From the NCBI RefSeq assembly GCF_000612545.2, contig NZ_CP097800.1, positions 3,821,001-3,885,000 of the forward strand: DNA of 64,000 nt, read 5' to 3'. Under the pieces are notes generated by a model. It worked only from the letters and a program-made list of their open reading frames with translations, made no database searches and was not told where the DNA came from. The translations under genes and the position numbers were made by a program. This DNA is from Streptomyces sp. PCS3-D2. Lineage in GTDB: Bacteria; Actinomycetota; Actinomycetes; Streptomycetales; Streptomycetaceae. Below, piece by piece: positions 8,022-16,168 of the stretch; positions within the stretch are counted from its first letter, which is position 1; each line of letters begins with the position of its first letter.

Positions 8022-8183
8022 ATGTCCGGCGCCGTGGACACCGAGGCGTTCGGCCACTTCCTGGCCCAGTCCTACGACTCCGCCTTCCACACCGTGCTCT
8101 GGGGCCTCGCCGTGGTCTGCGTCGCCCTCTGCGCCGTGGTCGCCGCCCTGCTGCGCGGCGGATCCGCCGAGCGCACGGCCTGA
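8022..8183 (+). pseudogene. MFS drug-efflux transporter remnant (C-terminal end)
   Basis: About 53 residues containing AFGHFLAQSYDSAFHTVLW and a final hydrophobic helix ending VVAALLRGG, which resembles the last periplasmic loop and last transmembrane helix of DHA2 (EmrB/QacA-like) exporters. No other part of a transporter precedes it. It abuts the ArsR remnant, as expected if a regulator and the divergent pump it controlled were joined by deletion. Confidence 0.55.
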
Positions 8184-8330
8184 CGGCCGGCCCGGCGGGC
8201 CCGTGAGCCCGCGGCCGAAACGACCCGGCCAAACCGTCGCCGCCCCCGTCGACTTGGGGACGGGCGCCCTGCACACACCCCCAGGCACATAGATGTACAT
8301 GCCACACAGATAGTCGCCCCGAGGGCGCGC

Positions 8331-8371
8331 AAAATGCCCCCCGACCTGTGTTTCCGCAGGTCGGGGGGCAT
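8331..8371 (-). terminator. terminator of tRNA-Ala
   Basis: Perfect 15-bp stem (8334-8348 with 8357-8371) and an 8-base loop, followed on the minus strand by TTTT. It begins 6 bp beyond the 3' end of the tRNA-Ala gene. Confidence 0.9.
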
Positions 8372-8377
8372 GTGGTG

Positions 8378-8450
8378 TGGAGCCTAGGAGATTCGAACTC
8401 CTGACATCTGCCTTGCAAAGGCAGCGCTCTACCAACTGAGCTAAGGCCCC
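8378..8450 (-). tRNA. tRNA-Ala (anticodon TGC)
   Basis: The minus strand folds into a standard cloverleaf of 73 nt without encoded CCA. The acceptor stem GGGGCCT/AGGCTCC includes the G3:U70 wobble that identifies alanine tRNAs. The anticodon loop TTTGCAA gives TGC, and the T arm has GTTCGAAT. A strong terminator follows. In Streptomyces this gene usually lies near tRNA-Ile; here the integrated element has pushed the two about 15 kb apart. Confidence 0.96.
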
Positions 8451-8612
8451 GTGGAACTGGACGCACCTGTCCCGTGCGAGGGATGCGGTCGTTCCGCAGA
8501 ACAGAGTACCGGGTTTACCCCCTCATCTCGCAAAATGATAGGGACTCCCGCCTCACGACCACTCTCCGTAAGATGCTCGCGAGGTTCGCACCAGCGAAGG
8601 GGAGTAGTAAGA

Positions 8613-9161
8613 GTGGACGCAGTACAGCAAGAGGCCACGGCCAGAGCCAGAGAGCTCCAGCGCAGCTGGTACGGAGAGCCGCTGGGAGCGCTCTTCCGCA
8701 GGCTCATAGACGACCTCGGCCTGAACCAGGCCCGCCTGGCTGCCGTACTCGGCCTGTCGGCGCCCATGCTCTCCCAGCTGATGAGCGGCCAGCGCGCCAA
8801 GATCGGCAACCCCGCGGTGGTCCAGCGCGTCCAGGCCCTCCAGGATCTGGCCGGACAGGTGGCCGACGGCAGCGTCAGCGCCGCCGAGGCGGCCGACCGC
8901 ATGGACGAGATCAAGAAGACCCAGGGGGGATCCGTCCTCAGCAGCAGCGGCCAGACCACCACCGGGTCCGGCGCGCCCACCGTCAAGCGCGTGGTCCGCG
9001 AGATCCAGTCGCTGCTGCGCTCGGTCTCCGCGGCCGGCGACATCATCGACGCGGCCAACAGCCTCGCCCCCAGCCACCCGGAACTGGCAGAGTTCCTCCG
9101 GGTGTACGGAGCCGGCCGCACCGCGGACGCGGTCGCGCACTACGAGGCACACCAGAACTGA
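8613..9161 (+). CDS. helix-turn-helix DNA-binding protein
   Basis: A 182-residue protein starting with GTG at 8613, about 8 bases after an AAGGGGAG ribosome site. Residues ~20-60 form a Cro/C1-type helix-turn-helix (LNQARLAAVLGLSAPMLSQL). The rest is helical with a Ser/Thr/Gly-rich linker (SSSGQTTTGSG) and a C-terminal helical pair. It is probably a transcription regulator conserved among streptomycetes; target and ligand are unknown. It precedes a protein kinase gene by 61 bp in the same direction, so the two may be co-transcribed. Confidence 0.75.
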   Translation: MDAVQQEATARARELQRSWYGEPLGALFRRLIDDLGLNQARLAAVLGLSAPMLSQLMSGQRAKIGNPAVVQRVQALQDLAGQVADGSVSAAEAADRMDEIKKTQGGSVLSSSGQTTTGSGAPTVKRVVREIQSLLRSVSAAGDIIDAANSLAPSHPELAEFLRVYGAGRTADAVAHYEAHQN

Positions 9162-9222
9162 CGCGCACGGGGGCGGACGACAGGTGACGGGGGACAAGGC
9201 GTGACGGGGGACGGGCGCAGCG

Positions 9223-10569
9223 ATGGGTGAGGTCTTCGCCGGCCGGTACGAGCTGATCGATCCGATCGGGCGCGGCGGCGCGGGTGCCGTGTGGCGGGCC
9301 TGGGACCACCGCCGTCGCCGGTACGTCGCGGCGAAGGTGCTCCTGCAGAGCGACGCCCACACGCTCCTGCGGTTCGTACGGGAGCAGGCGCTGCGGATCG
9401 ACCACCCGCACGTACTGGCACCGGCCAGCTGGGCGGCCGACGACGACAAGGTCCTCTTCACCATGGACCTGGTCGGCGGCGGCTCCCTCGGCCATGTGAT
9501 CGGGGACTACGGTCCCCTCCCGCCCCGCTTCGTGTGCACGCTGCTCGACCAGCTCCTGTCGGGCCTGGCGGCGGTGCACGCGGAAGGCGTCGTGCACCGG
9601 GACATCAAACCGGCCAACATCCTGATGGAGGCGACCGGCAGCGGGCGGCCGCACCTGCGGCTGTCCGACTTCGGCATCTCCATGCGCAAGGGCGAGCCCC
9701 GGCTGACCGAGACCGACTACGTGGTCGGCACGCCGGGCTATTTCGCGCCCGAGCAACTCATGGGCGCCGAGCCCGACTTCGCCGCGGACCTCTTCGCCGT
9801 CGGGCTGGTCGCGCTGTACCTCCTCAAGGGCAGCAAGCCCGACTCCCAGGCCCTGGTGGACCACTTCCGCGCGCACGGGACCCCGGACGCCCCGCAGGGC
9901 GTCCCCGGCCCGCTCTGGGAGGTCGTCGCGAACCTCCTGCAACCCGACCCCCAGAACCGCTTCCGGACGGCCACAGGGGCGCGCAAGGCCCTTGCCGGGG
10001 CCGTTGAACTCCTGCCCGCGCCCGCCCCCGGCGAGGAACCGGTGGAGGTGTTCGACCAACTCGGTCCGCTCCCACCCGGATTCGGCCCCGACGGCCCGAC
10101 GGGCACGGCCCGCTCGGAGCCCGCTTCCGCTCCGTCCGCTCCGTCCACGGCCTCCGCGCCGTCCGCTTCCGGAGCGGCTTCCGCCGCTTCCGGCGCGGGC
10201 CCTCAGCCGCCCACCGCGGCGCCGGGCGGCTCGGCCGCCACCTGGGCGGCGGAGCCCACCCGTACCGACCCCCGCGGCGCTTCCGCCACGGCGCACCCGG
10301 TCCCTCGGCAGGCCGCCGCCCCGGTGCCTCCGCCCGCATACGGGCCGCCCGCCTACGGTCCTTCGGAGACGGGCAGCTTCCACCTGCCCCCGCCGACCGC
10401 GCCGGGGACCTCGGGCGCGCCCACCACGGTGGCCCCGGCCTCCCCGGCCGGCGCGCCGGCCGGCAGGCGCGGTGGTATCGCCCCGCCTCCGCCGAAGGCG
10501 GTGGCGTCGCTGCTCGCCGCGGCGCTGGTGTGCTTCGCGGTCGGCGTCTGGGCCCTCACGCAGATGTAG
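9223..10569 (+). CDS. serine/threonine protein kinase with C-terminal membrane anchor
   Basis: A 448-residue Hanks-type kinase with all catalytic marks: glycine loop GRGGAGAV, catalytic Lys in YVAAKVLL, HRDIKPANIL, DFG (LSDFGIS) and APE as FAPEQL. The kinase domain fills residues 1-265. A long Pro/Ala/Ser-rich linker follows (265-420), then one transmembrane helix at the very C-terminus ending TQM, leaving no extracellular sensor domain. This differs from PknB-type receptors with PASTA repeats. The ATG at 9223 is used. The short repeat GTGACGGGGGAC (9184 and 9201) just upstream is of unknown meaning. Substrates are unknown. Confidence 0.88.
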   Translation: MGEVFAGRYELIDPIGRGGAGAVWRAWDHRRRRYVAAKVLLQSDAHTLLRFVREQALRIDHPHVLAPASWAADDDKVLFTMDLVGGGSLGHVIGDYGPLPPRFVCTLLDQLLSGLAAVHAEGVVHRDIKPANILMEATGSGRPHLRLSDFGISMRKGEPRLTETDYVVGTPGYFAPEQLMGAEPDFAADLFAVGLVALYLLKGSKPDSQALVDHFRAHGTPDAPQGVPGPLWEVVANLLQPDPQNRFRTATGARKALAGAVELLPAPAPGEEPVEVFDQLGPLPPGFGPDGPTGTARSEPASAPSAPSTASAPSASGAASAASGAGPQPPTAAPGGSAATWAAEPTRTDPRGASATAHPVPRQAAAPVPPPAYGPPAYGPSETGSFHLPPPTAPGTSGAPTTVAPASPAGAPAGRRGGIAPPPPKAVASLLAAALVCFAVGVWALTQM

Positions 10570-10671
10570 TCCCTGCCCGCCGGGCGCCTCCGGGGACGGC
10601 GCGCGCCCCCGCCCCTACGGCCCCGCACGGACCCCACTGCACCGGACGACGCGGCACCGGACGATGCGGGT

Positions 10672-12000
10672 TCAGCCGGCCCGACCCGGAAGGGACGGGC
10701 CCGCGCCGCGGTCCCGCCGGCCGAGCAGGACCCAGCCGCCCAGCACCGCCAGCAGCAGGGCCCCGGTACCGAAGCCTGCGCCCGCCACGACGCGCATCAA
10801 CGAGCGGGTCCCGGCAGCCTCGGCGGCCTCCGGGGCGGTGAGCCCCTCCCGTGCCGCCGTCCGGTCCTCGGCCCCGACCGCGAATCCGCCCGCCGCCGGA
10901 TCCTCCGTGTACGCGGGCCCCTTGGCCGCGGTACCGGTGACCTCCAGCCGCAGCGTCAGCGGGACCGGTACCGCGTCCTCGGTGAAATCGGCGACCTTCG
11001 CGCCCATCGTCACAGCGACGTAGTACCAGCCTGCGACGCTCACGGGCCGCACCCCGCGGTCGCCGGAGAAGCGGTTTCCGTAGTCGACCGGAGCGGTCTT
11101 CTCCAGGGTGAGCCCGGCCTGCACGCCGTCGTAGGACACGTCCTTGCCCGAGACCGGGCCCCGGAACGGGCTGTAGAGCCTGACGCTCAGTCCGCCCGAC
11201 GCGGAGGTGTAGTCCTTCGTCTTCTTCGCGGCGGAGAGCTCCGCCCCCAGGCCGAGCCGCTGCCCCCAGTCCAGGGGGACGCGGTACCAGCGGGTCTGCC
11301 CGGGTCGCATCTCGTCGCGCCACACGCCGGCGCCCAGGGCGCGCGCGTCGTTGAAGCCGGTACCGCCGGCCCGACCGACCGCCTCGGTGCCGGGCAGCGA
11401 CGGGGCTCCCGTGGGCCAGCCGCTGGGCGCGGTGGTGGGGGCGCCGGGCCCGCGGCCCGGTTCGCGCTGCACCTTGAGTTCGATCGGCCAGGGGCTCTGG
11501 TCGGATCCCTTGGCCGAAGTCCGGGTGACCTTCGCGTAGTAGACGCCGGCGGGCGCGCAGTCGCCGTCCTCGGAGCCCCGGCGGACCCCCGCGGCGGCGA
11601 GGGGCACGGCGTCGTAGCCGAAGGTCGCCCGCCCCATGCTCGCCGGGCAGGAGCGCCCGGCGGTGGTCATGAGTTCCACCGCGACGCCGTCGCTGCCGGA
11701 GACCTTGGCGCCCGCCGGGGGTCGGAGCACGGCGGAGACGTAGGCGTCGGAGCCGTCCTGCTCCAGGACGAGCCGGTAGAGGCGGTCCCCGGGCCCGATG
11801 GTGTCCTCGTAGGTGTTTCCGGCCTCGATGAGCGGGGCGTCCGCCGTGGAGGGCGTTCCCTCGATCGTCCTGGCGCCGTCGGCGGCACGGTAGGCGGGCG
11901 GCGGCTGGGGCGCGCTCTCCCCGGCGTACGCGGCGGCGGGAACACCGGCCAGCGCCGTGCCGAGGGCCGCCGCCCACACTGTCGTCCGTACCCGACCCAT
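10672..12000 (-). CDS. secreted protein with C-terminal membrane anchor
   Basis: A 442-residue protein of unknown function. The start ATG at 12000 gives a good signal peptide (MGRVRTTVWAAALGTALAG... ending AYAG) where a longer frame would bury it. The body is rich in beta-type sequence with two related stretches of the kind YRLVLEQDGSD and WYRVPLDWGQ, which suggests two jelly-roll-like domains. Near the C-terminus is a transmembrane helix followed by GRRDRG, giving a type I membrane topology with the body outside the cell. It faces the kinase gene convergently. No catalytic motif was recognised. Confidence 0.75.
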   Translation of the reverse strand: MGRVRTTVWAAALGTALAGVPAAAYAGESAPQPPPAYRAADGARTIEGTPSTADAPLIEAGNTYEDTIGPGDRLYRLVLEQDGSDAYVSAVLRPPAGAKVSGSDGVAVELMTTAGRSCPASMGRATFGYDAVPLAAAGVRRGSEDGDCAPAGVYYAKVTRTSAKGSDQSPWPIELKVQREPGRGPGAPTTAPSGWPTGAPSLPGTEAVGRAGGTGFNDARALGAGVWRDEMRPGQTRWYRVPLDWGQRLGLGAELSAAKKTKDYTSASGGLSVRLYSPFRGPVSGKDVSYDGVQAGLTLEKTAPVDYGNRFSGDRGVRPVSVAGWYYVAVTMGAKVADFTEDAVPVPLTLRLEVTGTAAKGPAYTEDPAAGGFAVGAEDRTAAREGLTAPEAAEAAGTRSLMRVVAGAGFGTGALLLAVLGGWVLLGRRDRGAGPSLPGRAG

Positions 12001-12071
12001 CACACCCACCCCGTTTTTGCTACCGCAAGCCAAATCTTTGCAGAACGTAAGATTTCGTCACAGAGCAGCAC

Positions 12072-12103
12072 AAAGCCCCGGCCGCAGCGGCAGCCGGGGC
12101 TTC
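12072..12103. terminator. terminator after DLW-39 gene
   Basis: Inverted repeat AAGCCCCGGC / GCCGGGGCTT (12073-12082 and 12093-12102), 10 bp, with a 10-base loop. It lies 20 bp past the DLW-39 stop on the minus strand. Confidence 0.75.
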
Positions 12104-12122
12104 ATGAACTCGGCCTTCGGTC

Positions 12123-12257
12123 TCACACACCGGAACCAGAGGGCACGGAGTCGGTTGCCTCCGTCCACAGGTCCTGCTCGGCGCGGTCCGCCTGGATCTG
12201 GCGGTACACGAGGAGCCCGCCGATGGCGGCCAGTGCGACCAGGAGCAGCTTCTTCAC
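12123..12257 (-). CDS. DLW-39 family small protein
   Basis: A 44-residue protein beginning with GTG: a short hydrophobic segment (KKLLLVALAAIGGLLVYR) then QADRAEQDLWTEATDSV, which carries the DLW signature of this actinobacterial family. The segment is long enough for one membrane helix. It is normally found just downstream of tRNA-Ile near gyrA, so it marks the original right-hand neighbour of the tRNA before the mobile element inserted. Function is unknown. Confidence 0.85.
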   Translation of the reverse strand: MKKLLLVALAAIGGLLVYRQIQADRAEQDLWTEATDSVPSGSGV

Positions 12258-12362
12258 CGCGCGACCTCGTCTTTCGTTGACGTAGGGGACTTCTGGCGCC
12301 CAACAATACACACCGACCGATACCGATCGGTGACCTGGCGGCTCACCAACTGGCCCGACGAA

Positions 12363-12395
12363 GAAGACCCCCAGGCCTTTGGCCTGGGGGTCTTC
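12363..12395. terminator. original terminator of tRNA-Ile, now stranded
   Basis: Perfect 15-bp stem (12363-12377 with 12381-12395) with a TTT loop, just left of the left attachment repeat. It would have ended tRNA-Ile transcription before the element inserted. The tRNA gene now sits 10.7 kb away. Confidence 0.85.
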
Positions 12396-12401
12396 AACAC
12401 T

Positions 12402-12445
12402 GTGGGGCTAACAGGATTTGAACCTGTGGCCTCATCCTTATCAGG
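12402..12445. repeat. left attachment site (44-bp direct repeat, tRNA-Ile 3' end copy)
   Basis: The 44 bases are identical to 23152-23195, the 3' part of tRNA-Ile from the anticodon stem to the acceptor end. Identity stops sharply at both edges. This leftover tRNA fragment marks the end of the integrated element distal to the integrase gene. Confidence 0.95.
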
Positions 12446-12471
12446 TCGATCACGGGGTGCTGGCGACGTCC

Positions 12472-13347
12472 CTAAGCGTTGTCCCGTAAGTGCTGGTCAC
12501 GGGTGAGATGATCTTGCTGTGTCTGGTGTGATCACGGCGTCGGAGCCGTCCTGGATAGCCCCGTTCGCCGGGCTGAGCCCGCGGCAGTTCAGCAAGCTGA
12601 TCACCGCGCTGCGGCGCGAGGGAGCCGACCCGGTCCGCAAGGGCCGACCCTGGAGCCTGCCATTGGAGGACCGGGTCCTGCTGGTCGCCGCGTACTGGCG
12701 CACCAACCTCACCCTGCGCCAACTCGCCCCGCTGTTCGGGGTGTCGAAGTCCGCGGCCGACCGGATCGTCGACCACCTCGGCCCGGCGCTCGCGTTCCAG
12801 CCCCGCAAGCGGTTCCGCAAGGACACCGTGCTGATCGTCGACGGCACCCTGGTCCCCACCCGGGACCACACCATCGCCGAGCAGTCGAAGAACTACCGGT
12901 ACTCCACCAACCACCAGGTCGTCATCGACGCCGACACCCGGCTCGTCGTCGCGGTCGGCCGGCCACTGCCCGGCAACCGCAACGACTGCAAGGCATGGGA
13001 GCTGTCCGGAGCGAAAGACGCCGTCGGCAAGGCCACGGTGATCGCGGACGGCGGCTACCGAGGCACCGGCCTGGTCATCCCCCACCGCCGCGAACCCGGC
13101 CAGAGCGAACTCCCGGGCTGGAAAGAGGAACACAACCGCTCGCACCGCAAGGTCCGAGCCCGCGTCGAGGACGCCTTCGCCCGCATGAAGACCTGGAAGA
13201 TCCTCCGCGACTGCCGCCTGAAAGGCGACGGAGTCCATCACGCCATGCTCGGCATCGCTCGCCTCCACAACCTCACGCTCGCTGGTTGACCAGGAAACGA
13301 CGCTGGTCAACCAGCATGCCGTAGATCATTTACGGGACAACGCTTAG
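12472..13347. mobile_element. IS5-family insertion sequence
   Basis: An 876-bp element with perfect 18-bp terminal inverted repeats (12472-12489, CTAAGCGTTGTCCCGTAA, and its complement at 13330-13347) and one transposase gene. If the true ends are AGCGTTG and CAACGCT, a TA dinucleotide is duplicated at both edges, which fits the IS427-like group. It starts only 26 bp from the left attachment repeat, inside the AICE. Confidence 0.9.
12519..13289 (+). CDS. IS5-family DDE transposase
   Basis: A 256-residue single-frame transposase. An N-terminal HTH (LTLRQLAPLFGVSKSAADRIVDHL) is followed by a DDE_Tnp_4-type catalytic core: first Asp in LIVDGTLV, second in VIADGGYRG, and a Glu in the C-terminal HRKVRARVEDAFARMKTWKI. 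All three acidic residues are present and the frame is uninterrupted, so the IS may still be active. It begins with GTG 30 bp inside the left inverted repeat. Confidence 0.92.
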   Translation: MSGVITASEPSWIAPFAGLSPRQFSKLITALRREGADPVRKGRPWSLPLEDRVLLVAAYWRTNLTLRQLAPLFGVSKSAADRIVDHLGPALAFQPRKRFRKDTVLIVDGTLVPTRDHTIAEQSKNYRYSTNHQVVIDADTRLVVAVGRPLPGNRNDCKAWELSGAKDAVGKATVIADGGYRGTGLVIPHRREPGQSELPGWKEEHNRSHRKVRARVEDAFARMKTWKILRDCRLKGDGVHHAMLGIARLHNLTLAG

Positions 13348-13471
13348 ATCCATGCTATTCGCTGTTGGGCTGTCTGCTGGTGTTCGGCGCCGTCTGCCGC
13401 TGTCCGGCTTTGTTGGTGTCAGGCATTGGTGTCACCGAGAGGGGCGCCGTTGACAAACCCAACGCGGGGCA

Positions 13472-13918
13472 CTAGGCCTCCATGAGCTGACGGAGATCCG
13501 GCCACCACGCCGGGTGCTCCCCGACCAGTCCGCGCAGCGTTGGACTGTGATCAAGGATGTAGCAGCAGTAGTCGCGCCAGTCCTCGAATGACTCCGTACC
13601 AGCGATGCGGCGGGTTGTCATGAGCCCTGTCTCCAAGACGTCTGCCAGCGCCTCCGCTAAGAGAAGCACCCGTTCTCGTTCGATCTCCGCTTCAGGGCAA
13701 GGCACCTCGTCATAGAAGTACTTCCGGAGCCCGGGGTACTCCATCATCTTGAAGTAAACGTCGCGCAGGTTGTTGAGACATTGATCGAGTCCGGTCGTGC
13801 CGCTCACGTTTGCGGCCATGCGAAGCTGTTCCGACACTGCGCGCGTCTGAACGGCCAGAAAAATCAAGGATGCGATCAGGCCGAGCAATCCCCCGATCGC
13901 CGTCACTGTGGCTATCAC
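13472..13918 (-). CDS. membrane-anchored protein of unknown function (DUF6082-like)
   Basis: A 148-residue protein with one N-terminal transmembrane helix (TAIGGLLGLIASLIFLAVQT) followed by a helical soluble domain. The domain has DVYFKMMEYPGLRKYFYD and, near the end, conserved-looking Trp residues (HPAWWPDLRQL). The layout resembles the streptomycete DUF6082 group; that assignment is by eye. It is cargo of the element, lying between the IS and the repressor region and transcribed leftward. It could be an exclusion or defence-type function, but nothing in the sequence shows this. Confidence 0.65.
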   Translation of the reverse strand: MIATVTAIGGLLGLIASLIFLAVQTRAVSEQLRMAANVSGTTGLDQCLNNLRDVYFKMMEYPGLRKYFYDEVPCPEAEIERERVLLLAEALADVLETGLMTTRRIAGTESFEDWRDYCCYILDHSPTLRGLVGEHPAWWPDLRQLMEA

Positions 13919-14469
13919 GTGCGTCCTCTCAGCTTGGGGAGCACGAGCATTCCCGCCTTGGAACGTTGTTAGTCCGCGGCGCCGACACGCCTGCTAGACC
14001 GCTTCATCAGCCCATCACTTCCCCAGCTCCCATCCCGTCTGCCGTCGACCCACACACCGTGGAGCGGGCGTGGTCCATGGCGTCCAGGTGGAGCGCGCCA
14101 CTGCACGAACGACCTGGACGCCATGGGCCGCGTCTGCTCGGCTCTGCCTGGGTCGATGGCAGACGGGATGGGAGCTCCCCGCGCACGCCACTACTCCGGC
14201 CGGCACTCGCAGACGGCGCCCCCGCCATCTCGGAGCCTGAGCGCCCCCGCCGGAGGCACTTCTTTGAGCGTTGCCGCGCTATGCGGTGATCGACGCATGG
14301 CCACCGGCCCTATCCATATGTGGGCGCGCGTCGGCGCAGCGCGGGCGGAGCGGGCCGAAGGCAGGAGCGTCGCCCGCAGCGGAGCCGGGAAGCGCGCCCG
14401 GCGGAGCGGAGCGCAGCCGGGGCTTGATGAGGTAGAGAAACCTGTAACAGGTCCCCCGCTGATCCTCGG
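13919..14469. other. 551-bp non-coding stretch of the element with a 15-bp hairpin
   Basis: No convincing gene is seen. It contains a perfect 15-bp inverted repeat (14075-14089 and 14112-14126, CCATGGCGTCCAGGT and its complement) with a 22-base loop. From about 14330 to 14430 there is a run of iterated GCGGAGCGG-like units. Such structure could serve as a transfer (clt-like) locus or single-strand origin, but this is only a suggestion. Confidence 0.5.
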
Positions 14470-15162
14470 CTACGCCGTGGTGAGTGCGTCGGCGATGGCC
14501 TGCATGTCGTCCGTGACGGCATCGGCTCCCGCGTCCGCGAAGAGATCGGCCTTGTGGGGCTTGTTGGCGTAGCCGATGACCTTCGTCCGTGCGGCATGAG
14601 CGGCCTGGATGTCTGTGAGCGAGTCACCGATCAGGGTGCAGTGCGTGACATCCATCTGCATCTGCTTCGCCGCCCCAATCAGTGGGAACGGGTTCGGCTT
14701 CATCAGGTGGGGCTGCCCAGATGGCCGACCGATGACCTTCGCGACGAGCTCCCCCAACCCGTGCTTCTCCAGGAAGCGCTGCACGCATTCCGCGGAGTTG
14801 TTGCTCACCACCGCCACGGCCCGCCCCGAGGCACGCACGGCCTCAAGAGCTTCCACCGCCCCCGGGGTCGGAGGGCCTGCCACCGCCACGGCTTCGACCT
14901 CAGCCGCTGTCAGGGCCTGCTCCACCGTCCGGCCGATCTCGTCACCGGCCTCGTGGGCGATGCGCATGACCTCGATCGGATCGTCGGTCTCGGCGGCCTT
15001 GGCGCCGGCGGCCTCGTCCTGCGCTGCGAGCAGTGCAGTGAGCTGCTTCGCGACCTCCGGGGCGGGCAGCCCAGCGAACACGTCGCAGACGGGGCCGTCG
15101 AAGTCGAAGAAAATCACGCGCGCGTTCGCCAGGACTCCGGAGAGGCGGTCATCGTGCGTCAA
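14470..15162 (-). CDS. HAD-family hydrolase
   Basis: A 230-residue haloacid-dehalogenase-type phosphatase. Motif I is FFDFDGPVCDVF near residue 20, motif II the Ser/Asn in VVSNNS, motif III a Lys in the LMKPNPFP region and motif IV GDSLTD. I chose TTG at 15162, which lies inside the end of the GntR gene and follows GGAAGGGA. The longer in-frame start would only add translated GntR DNA. The 14-bp overlap makes it coupled to the GntR regulator. Paired GntR/HAD genes occur in related elements. Substrate is unknown; a small phosphorylated metabolite or nucleotide is likely. Confidence 0.8.
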   Translation of the reverse strand: MTHDDRLSGVLANARVIFFDFDGPVCDVFAGLPAPEVAKQLTALLAAQDEAAGAKAAETDDPIEVMRIAHEAGDEIGRTVEQALTAAEVEAVAVAGPPTPGAVEALEAVRASGRAVAVVSNNSAECVQRFLEKHGLGELVAKVIGRPSGQPHLMKPNPFPLIGAAKQMQMDVTHCTLIGDSLTDIQAAHAARTKVIGYANKPHKADLFADAGADAVTDDMQAIADALTTA

Positions 15163-16017
15163 GGTCGAAGTCCCTTCCGATGGTCTCCCAGACGCTGTCG
15201 AACCACATGCGGGCCTGCTGGACCTGCTGCGCTCCGCTGGAAGACTCGCCGTCATTGATCGAGTGGTGGAAGAGCGTGGCGTCCTTACCCACAAGGTCGT
15301 AGATCTCGATCGTCTCGCCCTGGGCGACGACCTTGTTGGGGCGGATCGGGTAGTACCCGAAGAACGCGTCTTCGTCGTTGATCACGTAGAGCTTGAAGAA
15401 CTGCGTACCGCTGTGGACACGCACGCTGATCTGCGTCTCCGCCACGAGGCCAAGGTGCTCCAGCTCGGCGATGGCGTCCCGAATGCTGCGGGTGTAGCTG
15501 ACCATGATGTCGTGCATGCGGTCGCGGAGCCGTTTGTCGTCCGCGCCGTCGTCCTTCCGCACCGGCGCGGCCTGTGGCACCGACATGTCCGGGACGAGTA
15601 TCCGCATGGTGATGCTCGACGGCGTGAGCCGACCGACTCGGATCTTGTCGAGCGGCTCCTGAAGCGCCCCGTGCAGGGTCTCGCTGGAGAAGCCTGCGAA
15701 ATCGATCGTCACGCGGTGCTTGGCGAAGGCCTGCTCGACGTAAGGGCGCAGGCCCGCCGGCCGTTCGGTCCGATTGCGCACATAGACGCCGCTGCCCTTG
15801 CGGGAGACCACCAGGCCCTCGTCTTCGAGGTCGCGCAGCGCGCGTTGGATTGTCGCCCGAGCGAACCCGTAGTGCTCCGTCAGCTTCGCGTGGGACGGGA
15901 GCTTCTCACCAGGGCCCAGCTTTCGAGTGCGGATGGCCGCGCTGAGGCTGCTCGCCACCTGCTCGTACGGGGCTCGGTCGTCATCTGGGTCGAGGGGCTC
16001 GGGGACAAAGGTCATGG
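15149..16017 (-). CDS. GntR-family transcriptional regulator (KorSA-like)
   Basis: A 289-residue regulator starting at ATG 16017. Residues ~10-85 form a GntR winged helix (YEQVASSLSAAIRTRKLGPGEKLPS, then RATIQRALRDLEDEGLVVSRKGSGVYV). The long C-terminal half is not the usual FadR or UTRA domain that I can recognise. In pSAM2 the GntR protein KorSA represses the element's activation genes; position and orientation here match. The divergent region to its right carries palindromes that are probable binding sites. Its product would keep the element quiet in the chromosome. Confidence 0.82.
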
Positions 16018-16168
16018 GGTCGATGGTAGGCGACACCCCCCAAGCAGGACAGCCATGCCAGTCATGTTGTTGACATGGCTAGCCATCTCCCTCACCTTCA
16101 AGATGTGACCAACCAGGCTAGCCAAGTTGGTCATCTAGCTTCCTGCTGGCATCTCTGAAGGAGAAACC
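16018..16168. promoter_or_regulatory. divergent control region with GntR operator candidates
   Basis: Two palindromes share the core GGCTAGCC: a perfect 12-mer at 16075-16086 (ATGGCTAGCCAT) and a 26-bp near-perfect one at 16107-16132 with arms GACCAAC/GTTGGTC around the same core. AGCCATG at 16051-16057 and CATGGCT at 16074-16080 make a further inverted pair. A TTGACA at 16070-16075 overlaps the first palindrome and could be a -35 box for the rightward transfer operon, although no good -10 follows. A ribosome site (GAAGGAG) precedes 16169. Confidence 0.7.

Noticed and set aside
9184-9212. Direct repeat GTGACGGGGGAC upstream of the protein kinase gene
   Set aside because: Only two short copies and no symmetry; could be chance in GC-rich DNA, so it is mentioned but not called an operator.
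14007-14228. Small minus-strand open frames in the AICE non-coding stretch
   Set aside because: They overlap the inverted repeat, show no ribosome site and have Ser/Arg/Pro-rich composition of shadow frames.
16070-16110. A full sigma-70 type promoter at TTGACA 16070
   Set aside because: The -35 match is good but no acceptable -10 hexamer lies 16-18 bp away, so only a possible -35 is noted.
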